A DNA stretch of 48,721 bases, from NCBI GenBank assembly GCA_003251535.1, contig QKFD01000022.1, positions 1 through 48,721 on the forward strand. The letters run 5' to 3'. Each line of letters begins with the position of its first letter. Within the stretch, counting starts at the first letter, position 1. Positions 33,460 through 41,084 of this stretch are shown here, in pieces. The notes below the pieces were generated by a model. The model was given only the letters and a program-made list of their open reading frames with translations. It ran no database searches and was not told where the DNA came from. Position numbers and translations under genes: made by a program. The DNA comes from Chromatiales bacterium. Lineage in GTDB: Bacteria; Pseudomonadota; Gammaproteobacteria; Thiohalomonadales; Thiohalomonadaceae.

Positions 33460-35724
33460 TCAAGCGGCGCGCTCGGCCTGCGCATCGCCACACAGTCGGA
33501 AATAGAAGGTGGCCCCCTGATCGGGCACCGCCTCCGCCCAGATCTCCCCCCCGTGGCGGGCGATCACCCGTTGTACCGTCGCCAAGCCGATGCCGGTGCC
33601 AGCAAACTCCTCCTCACCGTGGAGTCGCTGGAAGGGGCTGAACAGCTTGCCGGCATAGCGCATATCAAACCCCACGCCGTTATCCCGCAGTTGGAATACC
33701 GTGCGGCCGTTGGCATCGGGTTGGGCGGTCAGCTCGATCTCGGCCTGCGCCCGGGTGCTGGTATATTTCCAGGCGTTCTCCAGTAGGTTCTCCAAGGCCA
33801 GGCGGCAGAGCCGGGGGTCACAGTGGCCGCGCAGCTGTGGCTGGATACGGACCGTCACCTGGCGCTGGGGTGCTTGGGCCCGCAGGGTATCGATGATCTC
33901 GTGGGCGATCCGGCTCAGGTCGATCTCCCTCACCCGCAGCTCGTAACGGTTGATGCGGGAGAGGCCGAGCAGGTCATCGATCAACTCGGCCATGCGGTTG
34001 GCGGCGCGCTGGACCCGTTGGAGATAGTCCTGCCCCTCCGCCGGCAACTGATCGGCGTAGCGCACCACCACCAGCCGAGAGAAGCCCTCGATACTGCGGA
34101 GTGGGGCGCGGAGATCGTGGGAGACCGAGTAGGTGAACGCCTCCAACTCGGCGTTGGTCTGCTCCAGGGCGGCGGTCCGCTCGCGCACCCGTGCCTCCAG
34201 GCGGCGGTTGAAGCCGACCAGCTGTTCACGGGCCAGCACCTGCTCGGTGATATCGCGCGCCACCCCCTCCACCGCTACGGGCTGGCCCTCCTCATCCCAC
34301 ACGTAGTAGGCGTTGATGGCGGCGTAGAGTGGGCCACCGTCGTCACGCGGTAGCTTCACCTCAAAGCCCCGCAGCTCGCCGCCACTCTCCGCCAGGCGGG
34401 CCAACAGCCGCGCTAGATCGGCGGGATCGGCGAGGCAGCGGCAGAGATCCAGATAGTGCCCCTCCTTGGCGGGGACGCCGCTCAACTCCTTGACCGACTG
34501 GGTGGACCAGAGCGGCCGCCCATCGATATCGAGGCGGAAGATCACATCCTGCACCCGCCGCAAGACCGCCTCTAGATCCCGCTGCGTCATCTCATGGCGG
34601 GCCTCGGCCTGCTCCCTGCCCCGGCGGTTCTCCTCCACCAGGGCGCGCAGCTCCGCCTTGCGCTGCTCCAGGACGCTGGCCATACGGTCAAAGTGTTGGC
34701 CTAGCTCCAGCAGTTCCGCGGGTCCGTTGTGGATGCCGCTGCGGGCCGCCAGGTCGCCGTTGGCGAGGCGACGAGTGGTGGCGAGCAGGCGCTGGAGCGG
34801 GGGTTCAATGAAGAGCCGACTGCCGAGTAGCGCCCCACCCACCCCGAGGAGGGTCATCACCGCCATGAGGGTCAGGGTGGTCACCAGCAGCTGATTGGCC
34901 GGTGGGGTGATGAGCCGGATGGGGCGGCCGACGGCGAGCAGCACCTGGCGACCAGCGGCGGTGGTCAGTAGCTGGCTGTGGGCAAACTCCCAGCGCTCCC
35001 CCCCGTGGTCGAGGGAGAGGCTGCCGGTAGGGGTGTGGAGTAGGCGGAATGAGGCGGCCACCAGCGCCGGCAAGGGGGCGCTCGACGGGCCGTAGTGGCC
35101 GATCACCTCCCCCCGCTCATCGACCAAGGTCACCGTGGTGCCGGCGGGTAGATGCTGCTGGGCAACCAGCTCGCCAAACCAACTCAATGGGAGTGACGCC
35201 CCGACCACCGCCAGCAGGGTGCCGTCGGCCTCCCGCACCGGATAGCTGAGGGTGAGCACCTGCTCCCCGGTGATGCGCCCGCGGATGAAGTCACCCACGA
35301 CAAAGCCCGTGCCGGCGGCGGCCCGCTGGAACCAGGCGGTGTCGGCCGAGTTGACCCGCTCCGGGAGCGGTTCGGCACTGGCGAAGGCCGTGCCATCCGG
35401 CGCGTTGGCAAAGAGGTTGAGATAGATGGGGTGCTCGGCCTTGAGGGCCGTCAGTAGCTCGGAGGTGGTTCCCGCCGCACGCTGGCGCACCTGGGGTAGG
35501 CGGGCGAGGGCGGCCAGCAGCTGGCGCGTGGCGTTGAGGGTGTTGTGGTGGGCGCTGGCCAGTAGTTCCCGCTCCTGTTCCAGCTCCGCCACCGCCAGCT
35601 CGATGAGGTGGGACTGCTCTTTGAAATAGCCGACCAACGCCAGCAGCAGCGCCGGTAGCAGCGCTGCGGCGGTGAGCAGCGCGAGGCGGGCGCGCAGGCT
35701 GGCGAATGGGCGTAGGCGTGCCAC
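33460..35724 (-). CDS. Membrane sensor histidine kinase (Cache-HAMP-PAS-HisKA-HATPase)
   Basis: The 754-residue kinase has a first membrane helix (about 12-33), an extracytoplasmic dCache-like sensor (about 35-275; YLNLFANAPDGTAFAS, LTLSYPVREADG), a second helix (about 280-303) and HAMP (about 305-358). PAS (about 385-500), a coiled-coil linker, the phospho-acceptor block SVSHDLRAPLRSIEGFSRL (about 535-553) and an ATPase with N-box LENLLENAWKY, G1 DNGVGFDM and G2 GTGIGLATVQR complete it. The SHDLRAPL form is that of phytochrome-like kinases using Rcp1-type receivers, matching the next gene. Cache domains bind small external ligands; which one is unknown. Confidence 0.93.
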   Translation of the reverse strand: MARLRPFASLRARLALLTAAALLPALLLALVGYFKEQSHLIELAVAELEQERELLASAHHNTLNATRQLLAALARLPQVRQRAAGTTSELLTALKAEHPIYLNLFANAPDGTAFASAEPLPERVNSADTAWFQRAAAGTGFVVGDFIRGRITGEQVLTLSYPVREADGTLLAVVGASLPLSWFGELVAQQHLPAGTTVTLVDERGEVIGHYGPSSAPLPALVAASFRLLHTPTGSLSLDHGGERWEFAHSQLLTTAAGRQVLLAVGRPIRLITPPANQLLVTTLTLMAVMTLLGVGGALLGSRLFIEPPLQRLLATTRRLANGDLAARSGIHNGPAELLELGQHFDRMASVLEQRKAELRALVEENRRGREQAEARHEMTQRDLEAVLRRVQDVIFRLDIDGRPLWSTQSVKELSGVPAKEGHYLDLCRCLADPADLARLLARLAESGGELRGFEVKLPRDDGGPLYAAINAYYVWDEEGQPVAVEGVARDITEQVLAREQLVGFNRRLEARVRERTAALEQTNAELEAFTYSVSHDLRAPLRSIEGFSRLVVVRYADQLPAEGQDYLQRVQRAANRMAELIDDLLGLSRINRYELRVREIDLSRIAHEIIDTLRAQAPQRQVTVRIQPQLRGHCDPRLCRLALENLLENAWKYTSTRAQAEIELTAQPDANGRTVFQLRDNGVGFDMRYAGKLFSPFQRLHGEEEFAGTGIGLATVQRVIARHGGEIWAEAVPDQGATFYFRLCGDAQAERAA

Positions 35725-35823
35725 TGGATCCTCCTGAATGGGCCATAGCGCGATTCTCCCGTGCCACCAGGCAGGGCGATATCAGCGGTGTGCGCGGCTT
35801 ACTGTCGGTCTTGCTCCTACAGC

Positions 35824-35842
35824 GCCAGGGGGGTCTCCTGGC
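35824..35842. promoter_or_regulatory. Inverted repeat upstream of the FNR-like gene
   Basis: GCCAGG and CCTGGC flank a 7-bp centre in the divergent region between the kinase gene and the FNR-like gene, 44 bp before the latter's start. Possible operator; no known consensus. Confidence 0.3.
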
Positions 35843-35885
35843 CGCGCGGTGGTCTAAGATGGAGACTCTAAAAATGAGGTCCGTC

Positions 35886-36590
35886 ATGAATCGCTCCCCC
35901 GCTTGGTGCCACCGTGTCGTCTGCCGCGCCTGCTCGGTGCGGGCCTCAGTGCTGTTTGCTGGGGTAGCGCCGGAGCTGCTGGCCCCCATCGAGGCGCAGA
36001 TCGACGAGGCGCGGCTGCCGGCGCGGGCGCGGCTCTACCCTCTGGGGGGGCGGGCCGATGCGGTGTTCACGGTCCAGTCGGGGCTCATTAAGCTGGTGCA
36101 GTCGCTACCGGATGGGACCGAGCGCATCGTGCGGCTGTTGAGCGGCGGTGATGTCGCGGGGTTAGAGGCGCTGGTCGAACAGCCCTACCAGCAAGAGGCG
36201 GTGGTGCTCCAGACCGCCCGTATCTGTCGCATCCCTGTGGCGGTACTGCGCCAACTGGCCGAGGAGAGCCCGCCCCTCTATGGCGAGCTGATGCGCCGCT
36301 GGCAGCGGGCGCTGGCGGAGGCGGATGCCTGGTTGACAGAGCTATCCACCGGCTCGGCCCGGCAACGGGTGGCGCGCCTGCTGCTGCGCCTGGCCGATAG
36401 CCAGGGTGAGGGGCGCTGCGCCCTGTTTAACCGCCGCGATCTAGGGGCCAGCCTAGGGGTGACCACCGAATCGGCCAGCCGGGCGGTGGCCAATCTGAAG
36501 CGGGAGGGGCTGCTACTGGAGCGGCCAGGGGGGTTCCACATTGATCCCGCGGGGATGGCGCGGGCGGCCCTCAATCCGGCGGGTGGCTAG
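35886..36590 (+). CDS. Crp/Fnr-family regulator with FNR-type cysteines
   Basis: The 234-residue regulator has a cyclic-nucleotide-fold sensor and a C-terminal winged helix. The N-terminus carries Cys8, Cys13 and Cys16 (WCHRVVCRACS). Cys114 (ICRIPVAVL) aligns with Cys122 of E. coli FNR (VCEIPFETL). The position of FNR Cys29 is hydrophobic here, so any Fe-S cluster would use a shifted set of ligands. The recognition helix reads TTESASRAVANL; its Glu, Ser and Arg match the FNR residues that read TTGA. The ATG at 35886 follows GAGGT at 5 bp. An FNR-type box lies 14 bp after its stop. Confidence 0.85.
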   Translation: MNRSPAWCHRVVCRACSVRASVLFAGVAPELLAPIEAQIDEARLPARARLYPLGGRADAVFTVQSGLIKLVQSLPDGTERIVRLLSGGDVAGLEALVEQPYQQEAVVLQTARICRIPVAVLRQLAEESPPLYGELMRRWQRALAEADAWLTELSTGSARQRVARLLLRLADSQGEGRCALFNRRDLGASLGVTTESASRAVANLKREGLLLERPGGFHIDPAGMARAALNPAGG

Positions 36591-36604
36591 GGCTGGGGAT
36601 GGGA

Positions 36605-36618
36605 TTGAGAATTGTCAA
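36605..36618. promoter_or_regulatory. FNR-type binding site TTGA-N6-TCAA
   Basis: TTGAGAATTGTCAA has perfect TTGA/TCAA half sites. Its centre (36611.5) is about 42 bp upstream of the start point predicted from the TACTAT hexamer at 36642, the class-II activation position. Confidence 0.75.
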
Positions 36619-36641
36619 TGTCTTTCCCCAGTGGAGAGGTC

Positions 36642-36647
36642 TACTAT
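36642..36647 (+). promoter_or_regulatory. -10 element of the NifX-like gene
   Basis: TACTAT (4 of 6 consensus) is correctly spaced from the FNR-type box; no -35 hexamer is present, as expected for an activator-dependent promoter. Predicted start point about 36654. Confidence 0.55.
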
Positions 36648-36680
36648 TCTGCCATCGGTCCCCCTTGGAGGTATCCCACC

Positions 36681-37025
36681 ATGAAAATCGCAGTGACTAG
36701 CCAGAACTTCCGTACCATCACCGGCCACGCCGGTAAGGCGCGCCGCTTCCTGGTATTTGATCTGGATCAGCAGGGGGGCGGTGGCGAGGTGGATCGTATC
36801 GATCTACCGATGGGAATGGCATTTCACGACTTCAAAGGCGATGGTCCACACCCCATCGATCGGGTGGAGGTGGTGGTGACCGCCGGCTGCGGCGACGCCT
36901 TTTTTGAGCGTATGGAGCGGCGCGGTATCCGCGTGGTGGCCACCGCCGCCAACGATCCGCTCTCGGCGGCGCAGGCGGTGGCCCGGGGCGAGGTGCTGCC
37001 ACCGGCCGCCCCCCACGAGCACTAA
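36681..37025 (+). CDS. NifX/NafY-like (dinitrogenase FeMo-cofactor-binding domain) protein
   Basis: The 114-residue product matches the Nitro_FeMo-Co fold: MKIAVTSQNFRTITGHAGKARRF at the start (in two parts), a beta-rich middle and VVVTAGCGDAFFERMERRGI (about 65-84) with a conserved Cys. In nitrogen fixers such domains carry FeMo-cofactor; many non-fixing bacteria have stand-alone members of unknown role that may bind Mo, Fe-S or other metal clusters. The tail HEH could contribute ligands. GGAGG lies 8 bp before the ATG. No nif genes are in the window. The FNR-type promoter suggests oxygen- or NO-linked control. Confidence 0.82.
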   Translation: MKIAVTSQNFRTITGHAGKARRFLVFDLDQQGGGGEVDRIDLPMGMAFHDFKGDGPHPIDRVEVVVTAGCGDAFFERMERRGIRVVATAANDPLSAAQAVARGEVLPPAAPHEH

Positions 37026-37081
37026 CCGCTAGGCAAGACCACCCACCCCAGCCCCCCTCCCGCGCCTCGTGGGGGGGGTGA

Positions 37082-40000
37082 CTACTCAGGCGGCGGCGTC
37101 AACCACTGCGGGGGCGGTTGGTAACGGGCGGCCCAGCCCATCAACTCCTCCGCCGGCATCGGCTTGGCGATGCCGTAGCCCTGGGCCAGCTGGCAACCGA
37201 GCTGCATCAATAGTGTGCCGTGCTGCTCGCTCTCCACCCCCTCGGCGATCACCCGCCGACGGAAGGCGTTGGAGAGGCCGATCACCCCCTCGACGATAGC
37301 GCGATCCCCTGGGTCCTCCAGCATGTCACGGACAAACGACTGGTCGATCTTGAGCGTCCCGGCCGGCAGATGACGCAGATAGGTGAGGGAGGAGTAGCCG
37401 GTGCCAAAGTCATCCAGCGCAAAGGAGACGCCGAGCCGACTGCACTCCTGGATCACCCGCGACACCCGCTCGATATCCTCCAACGCCGTCGATTCCAGGA
37501 TCTCCAGCTCCAAGGCGTCCCGCGGCAGGTGGGGGTAGTTGGCCAGCAGCCCTTCCAGGTGGCGGGGCAGTTCGGTCATCTGGAGGGCATGGGCGGAGAT
37601 GTTGACGCTCACCGCCAGCGGCAGCCCCTGGCGATGCCAACTGCCGGTCTGGCGCAGGGCCTGGGCCAGCACCCAGAGGTCCAGCTCCAGCGCCACCGGG
37701 CTATCGGTCAGTAGGGGCAGGAATTCGCCCGGGGGGAGGAGGCCCCGCTCCGGGTGTTGCCAGCGGATCAACGCCTCCGCGCCAAACACCCGGCCGGTGG
37801 GCATCTCCACCTTGGGCTGGTAGTGGAGGCTGAACTCCCCCTGCCGCAACCCGCTGCTGATGCGCTGCTGTGCCTCGCGTCGGGCCCGTAGTTGTAGATC
37901 GCGATCGGGATCGAAGAACTCGATGCGGTGGCGGCCCCCCTCCTTGGCGCTATACATCGCCTGATCGGCGTGCCGCAACAGGGTATCCGCGTCCGAGTTG
38001 TCGAGCGGGTAGAGGGTGGCGCCGATACTGGCCGAGAGGGTGAGTTTGATCGACTCCAGGGCAAACGGCTCGGCGATCACCGCGGTGATACGCCGCAGCA
38101 CTGCGCGGCTCTCCTCCACGTTGATGAGATCGGTCAGCAGCAGGACAAACTCATCGCCCCCGAGGCGGGCCACCGTATCCCCAGCGCGGATCGCCAGGCG
38201 CAGTCGCTCCGCCACCTCCACCAGCAGCTGATCCCCTATCTGGTGGCCGTGGGTGTCGTTGATCGGCTTGAAGCCATCCAAATCCAGATAGCAGACCGCC
38301 AACAGCCGGCCGCTCCGCTGCGCCTGCGCGGCGCTGACATGGAGGCGATCTGCCAACAGGGTGCGGTTGGGCAGCCGGGTGAGGGGATCGTAGTGGGCCA
38401 GGTAGGCGAGCTGCTGCTCAAACTGTTTACGCTCGGTGATATCCCTGCCCACCACCACCAGCCCCTTGCGCTGACCATCGGCATGGAAGGTGGGGATCTT
38501 GATGACATCGAACACCAGTTGGGAGCCGTCGGGGCGCGGGATCTCCTCATCTTGGCGACTCGCCGTGGCGGCCCGCCAGGCCCGTTCATCGGTCACCTGG
38601 CAGGTGCTGAGGGCCTCGCGGTAGAAGTCGCTGTAGATGGCCAACTCGGCGTCGGTCTTGCCGACATAATCGACCCCATCCAGCTGGAATAGGTGGAGAT
38701 CAAAGTGGTTGGCCAGTAGCCAGCGGCCGTCGCCATCTTTGAAGCAGACGATATCGGGCATGGCATCAATGAGGGTGCGGAGCATCTCCTCATTGGCCTG
38801 CAACTGCTCTTGGGCGCGGGTCAATTCGGTGATGTCACGGCTGATCCCCAGTAGGCCGCTCACCCGCCGGCTGCCCTCATCCAACACCGGCCACTTATTG
38901 GTGCTGACCCAGCCGAGGACGCCATCGGCGTTGTAGTAGGGGGTCACCTTGTTGAGTAGCGGCAGCGCCTCGCTATAGACCGGCTCCTCCTCCTTGGCGT
39001 AGATGCGCGCCATCTCGGGCGGGAAGACCTCGCTGTCGTGTTTACCCACCATCTCGCGCCAGCTCCGGTGGCCGGTGATGATGGCGAGGGGCTGGCTACA
39101 GAAGCGGTAACGGCCATCGGCATCCTTGAAGTAGAGGAAGTCGGTGGTGTTCTCCAAGAAGGTGAGGAAGTCGCGGTTGAGGGTCCGTAGCTGCTGATCC
39201 GCCTGGAGGCGATCGGTGATATCCCAAAAGATCGCCTGCACCCCCTCCACCTGACCGCTGGGACCGAAGATGGGGGTCTTGATCAGCTCCACCGAGCGCA
39301 GCTCGCCCCCATGTAGAAAGCGGTTCTGCTCAATGGTGTGGAGCGGTGCACGCTCCGCCATCACGCGCAGCTCCTCGGCCCGAAAGGTGGCGGCGGTCTC
39401 TTGCGGGAAGAGTTCAAAGGCGCTCTTGCCCCGCAGTGCCTCAAGGTGGGTACCTAGCTCCTCCAGCAGGGCGCGGTTGGCAAAGGTGATATGGCCGTCG
39501 CCATCCACGCGGTAGATATTGAGCGGCAGGCTATCCACCAGTGATTCGTAGAGCGCTCGGCTCTCCACCAGCTGCGCCTGCTCCTCCCGCAGCGCCCGCT
39601 CCGCCAGGTAGCGGCGGCGGATGTTGATGCCAAGCAAGAGGATCACCAGCCCCTGAATGGTCAACAACACCCACAGCAGCCGTTGGTGGTGGTGGTGGCT
39701 CGCATCCAGCTCGGCGGAGCGCTGTGCCACCAGTTGCTCCAAGCGGGCCTGATAGTCGCGCAGGTCCCCCTCCACCACCGTTTTGCCGGTGATGTCGTGG
39801 ATGATGGAGTGGAGCACCGTGCGGCCATCATTCAACCGAATGGGGGAGGAGTAGACCTCTACGGTGCGGATGGAGCCATCCGCCAGGCGGTGGGGAAAGA
39901 CAAAGTAGTTGCGCTGCTCCGCCGCGGCATGGGCCCGCTCCGCCGCCACCTCCTCCGCACTCAACAGGTTGAAGTCCTGGATCTTCATGCGGGTGAGCTG

Positions 40001-40222
40001 TTCGATGGGGTAGCCGTAGAAGCGGGCGGCGGCCTCGTTGGCGTCGATAATCTGTCCGCTCTGCGGCTCGATGAAGAGCATGATGGCGGTGTGGGGGCGG
40101 AACAGGGTGGAGAGCAGGTTCTCGCTGGCGCTCACCACGGCGACGGCGACCGGCATGAGGGCGATACAGACAGCGAGTAGCAGCACCGGCAGCCGGCGGC
40201 GTAGATGGGAGCTGAGGGCCAT
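37082..40222 (-). CDS. Membrane multi-PAS GGDEF-EAL cyclic-di-GMP enzyme
   Basis: The 1046-residue protein has membrane helices near 12-32 and 183-203, one PAS domain between them in a short external or membrane-linked loop (about 45-150), and three more PAS domains (about 235-350, 355-475, 485-600). The GGDEF domain (about 615-770) has an intact ARLGGDEF and an RAGD inhibitory site just before it. The EAL domain (about 785-1035) keeps EALIRW, NISAHAL, EILEST, DDFGTGYSS, KIDQSF, AEGVES and AQGYG. Both activities look intact, unlike the first GGDEF/EAL protein, which lacks the inhibitory site. It converges with the NifX-like gene. Confidence 0.9.
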   Translation of the reverse strand: MALSSHLRRRLPVLLLAVCIALMPVAVAVVSASENLLSTLFRPHTAIMLFIEPQSGQIIDANEAAARFYGYPIEQLTRMKIQDFNLLSAEEVAAERAHAAAEQRNYFVFPHRLADGSIRTVEVYSSPIRLNDGRTVLHSIIHDITGKTVVEGDLRDYQARLEQLVAQRSAELDASHHHHQRLLWVLLTIQGLVILLLGINIRRRYLAERALREEQAQLVESRALYESLVDSLPLNIYRVDGDGHITFANRALLEELGTHLEALRGKSAFELFPQETAATFRAEELRVMAERAPLHTIEQNRFLHGGELRSVELIKTPIFGPSGQVEGVQAIFWDITDRLQADQQLRTLNRDFLTFLENTTDFLYFKDADGRYRFCSQPLAIITGHRSWREMVGKHDSEVFPPEMARIYAKEEEPVYSEALPLLNKVTPYYNADGVLGWVSTNKWPVLDEGSRRVSGLLGISRDITELTRAQEQLQANEEMLRTLIDAMPDIVCFKDGDGRWLLANHFDLHLFQLDGVDYVGKTDAELAIYSDFYREALSTCQVTDERAWRAATASRQDEEIPRPDGSQLVFDVIKIPTFHADGQRKGLVVVGRDITERKQFEQQLAYLAHYDPLTRLPNRTLLADRLHVSAAQAQRSGRLLAVCYLDLDGFKPINDTHGHQIGDQLLVEVAERLRLAIRAGDTVARLGGDEFVLLLTDLINVEESRAVLRRITAVIAEPFALESIKLTLSASIGATLYPLDNSDADTLLRHADQAMYSAKEGGRHRIEFFDPDRDLQLRARREAQQRISSGLRQGEFSLHYQPKVEMPTGRVFGAEALIRWQHPERGLLPPGEFLPLLTDSPVALELDLWVLAQALRQTGSWHRQGLPLAVSVNISAHALQMTELPRHLEGLLANYPHLPRDALELEILESTALEDIERVSRVIQECSRLGVSFALDDFGTGYSSLTYLRHLPAGTLKIDQSFVRDMLEDPGDRAIVEGVIGLSNAFRRRVIAEGVESEQHGTLLMQLGCQLAQGYGIAKPMPAEELMGWAARYQPPPQWLTPPPE

Positions 40223-40532
40223 TTAAGCGCAGGCCCGGTGGCCGTCGGCGGGGCTGAGGCGCGGGGGGGGAATCTCAGAACTCCTTGAGCTGGCGTGGCG
40301 GGCGCCCATCGCCTCGGTCATCTCCAAACACCCTCTTTTGCTGGATCTCGGCGACACCGCGCCCCTGGTCGAGGACGTACCTTTGGAACGACCCCAGTTT
40401 TAGTAGGGTTGAATTCTACCATGGCCGGCTGACACCTGTGAGATCTGACAGGGGGATGGCTGGTGGCAGGGTGAGAGCCTGCCCGCTTAGAATACCGACC
40501 CACTTGCTTCCGGGACACCCAACGCTCACCCC
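40223..40532. other. 310-bp divergent intergenic region before the repeat-protein/cyclase operon
   Basis: It separates the divergent GGDEF-EAL gene and the repeat-protein gene. It holds a GTAG/CTAC inverted repeat around GGTTGAATT (40412-40430), a TAGAAT hexamer (40488-40493, 5 of 6 to the -10 consensus) without a good -35, and two CTGACA copies about 15 bp apart (40428-40450). No coding sequence was recognised. Confidence 0.4.
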
Positions 40533-41081
40533 ATGACCGATCCCCAGCAGGACCTTCTCGCCACCGCTGAGGCGGAGATCCGCGATCTCCGGCGCACGGT
40601 CATCTCCCTGCGGGAGGTGTTGGAGCGCACCGAGCTGGAGGGGCATACCGCGGTACAGCGGGCCACCGCCCAGGCCGGGGCTGAGTTGGCCCAACTGCGC
40701 ACCACCATCGGGGTGTTGCGCGATGAGCTGGAGCACGTGGGGCTGGAGCGAGAGCGGATTTTGCAGCAGGAGCGGCTGACCGCCAGCCAAGAGGGGCAGC
40801 AGCTGCGCGATACCGTGGCGGCGCTGCGCGAGGCGCTGGAGCAGGCCCGCAACGACGCCGCCGAGGCGGTGCGGCAGGCGGTCTCCGCCAGCCAGGGGGA
40901 GATCAACCAGCTGCGCAGCACCGTCGCGGCCCTGCGCGCCACCCTGGAGGCCGAACGTTTCCACCGCGAGGCGGCGGAGCTGGAGGCGGAGCGGATCTAC
41001 GCCGAGGAGCGCCAGCAGCTGCATGAGACCATTCACCGCCTGCGGGAGACACTGGAGCGTGGGCGCGGTGAGACCGGATAG
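40533..41081 (+). CDS. Helical repeat protein: five 36-residue repeats (QLRxTVxxLRxxLE)
   Basis: The 182-residue protein is almost entirely helical, with no signal peptide or membrane segment. The motif [QDL]LRxT[VI]xxLRxxLE recurs with its first Leu at residues 19, 55, 91, 127 and 163, exactly every 36 residues; the fifth unit ends at the C-terminus. Thr (22, 58, 94, 130, 166), Leu-Arg (26-27 and so on) and Leu-Glu (30-31 and so on) are invariant except that the fifth copy has LH for LR. Linkers between motifs vary but always end in Glu. The cyclase gene begins 3 bp after its stop. I know no family with this repeat; a rod-like partner or scaffold for the cyclase is the simplest inference. 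Confidence 0.85.
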   Translation: MTDPQQDLLATAEAEIRDLRRTVISLREVLERTELEGHTAVQRATAQAGAELAQLRTTIGVLRDELEHVGLERERILQQERLTASQEGQQLRDTVAALREALEQARNDAAEAVRQAVSASQGEINQLRSTVAALRATLEAERFHREAAELEAERIYAEERQQLHETIHRLRETLERGRGETG

Positions 41082-41084
41082 CGG

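Noticed and set aside
36681-37025. NifX-like gene as evidence for nitrogen fixation
   Set aside because: Stand-alone members occur in many non-fixing bacteria and no nif gene is present in the window.
39695-39706. Run of four His codons in the GGDEF-EAL protein as a metal site
   Set aside because: It lies at the edge of the second membrane helix in a variable linker; nothing supports metal binding.
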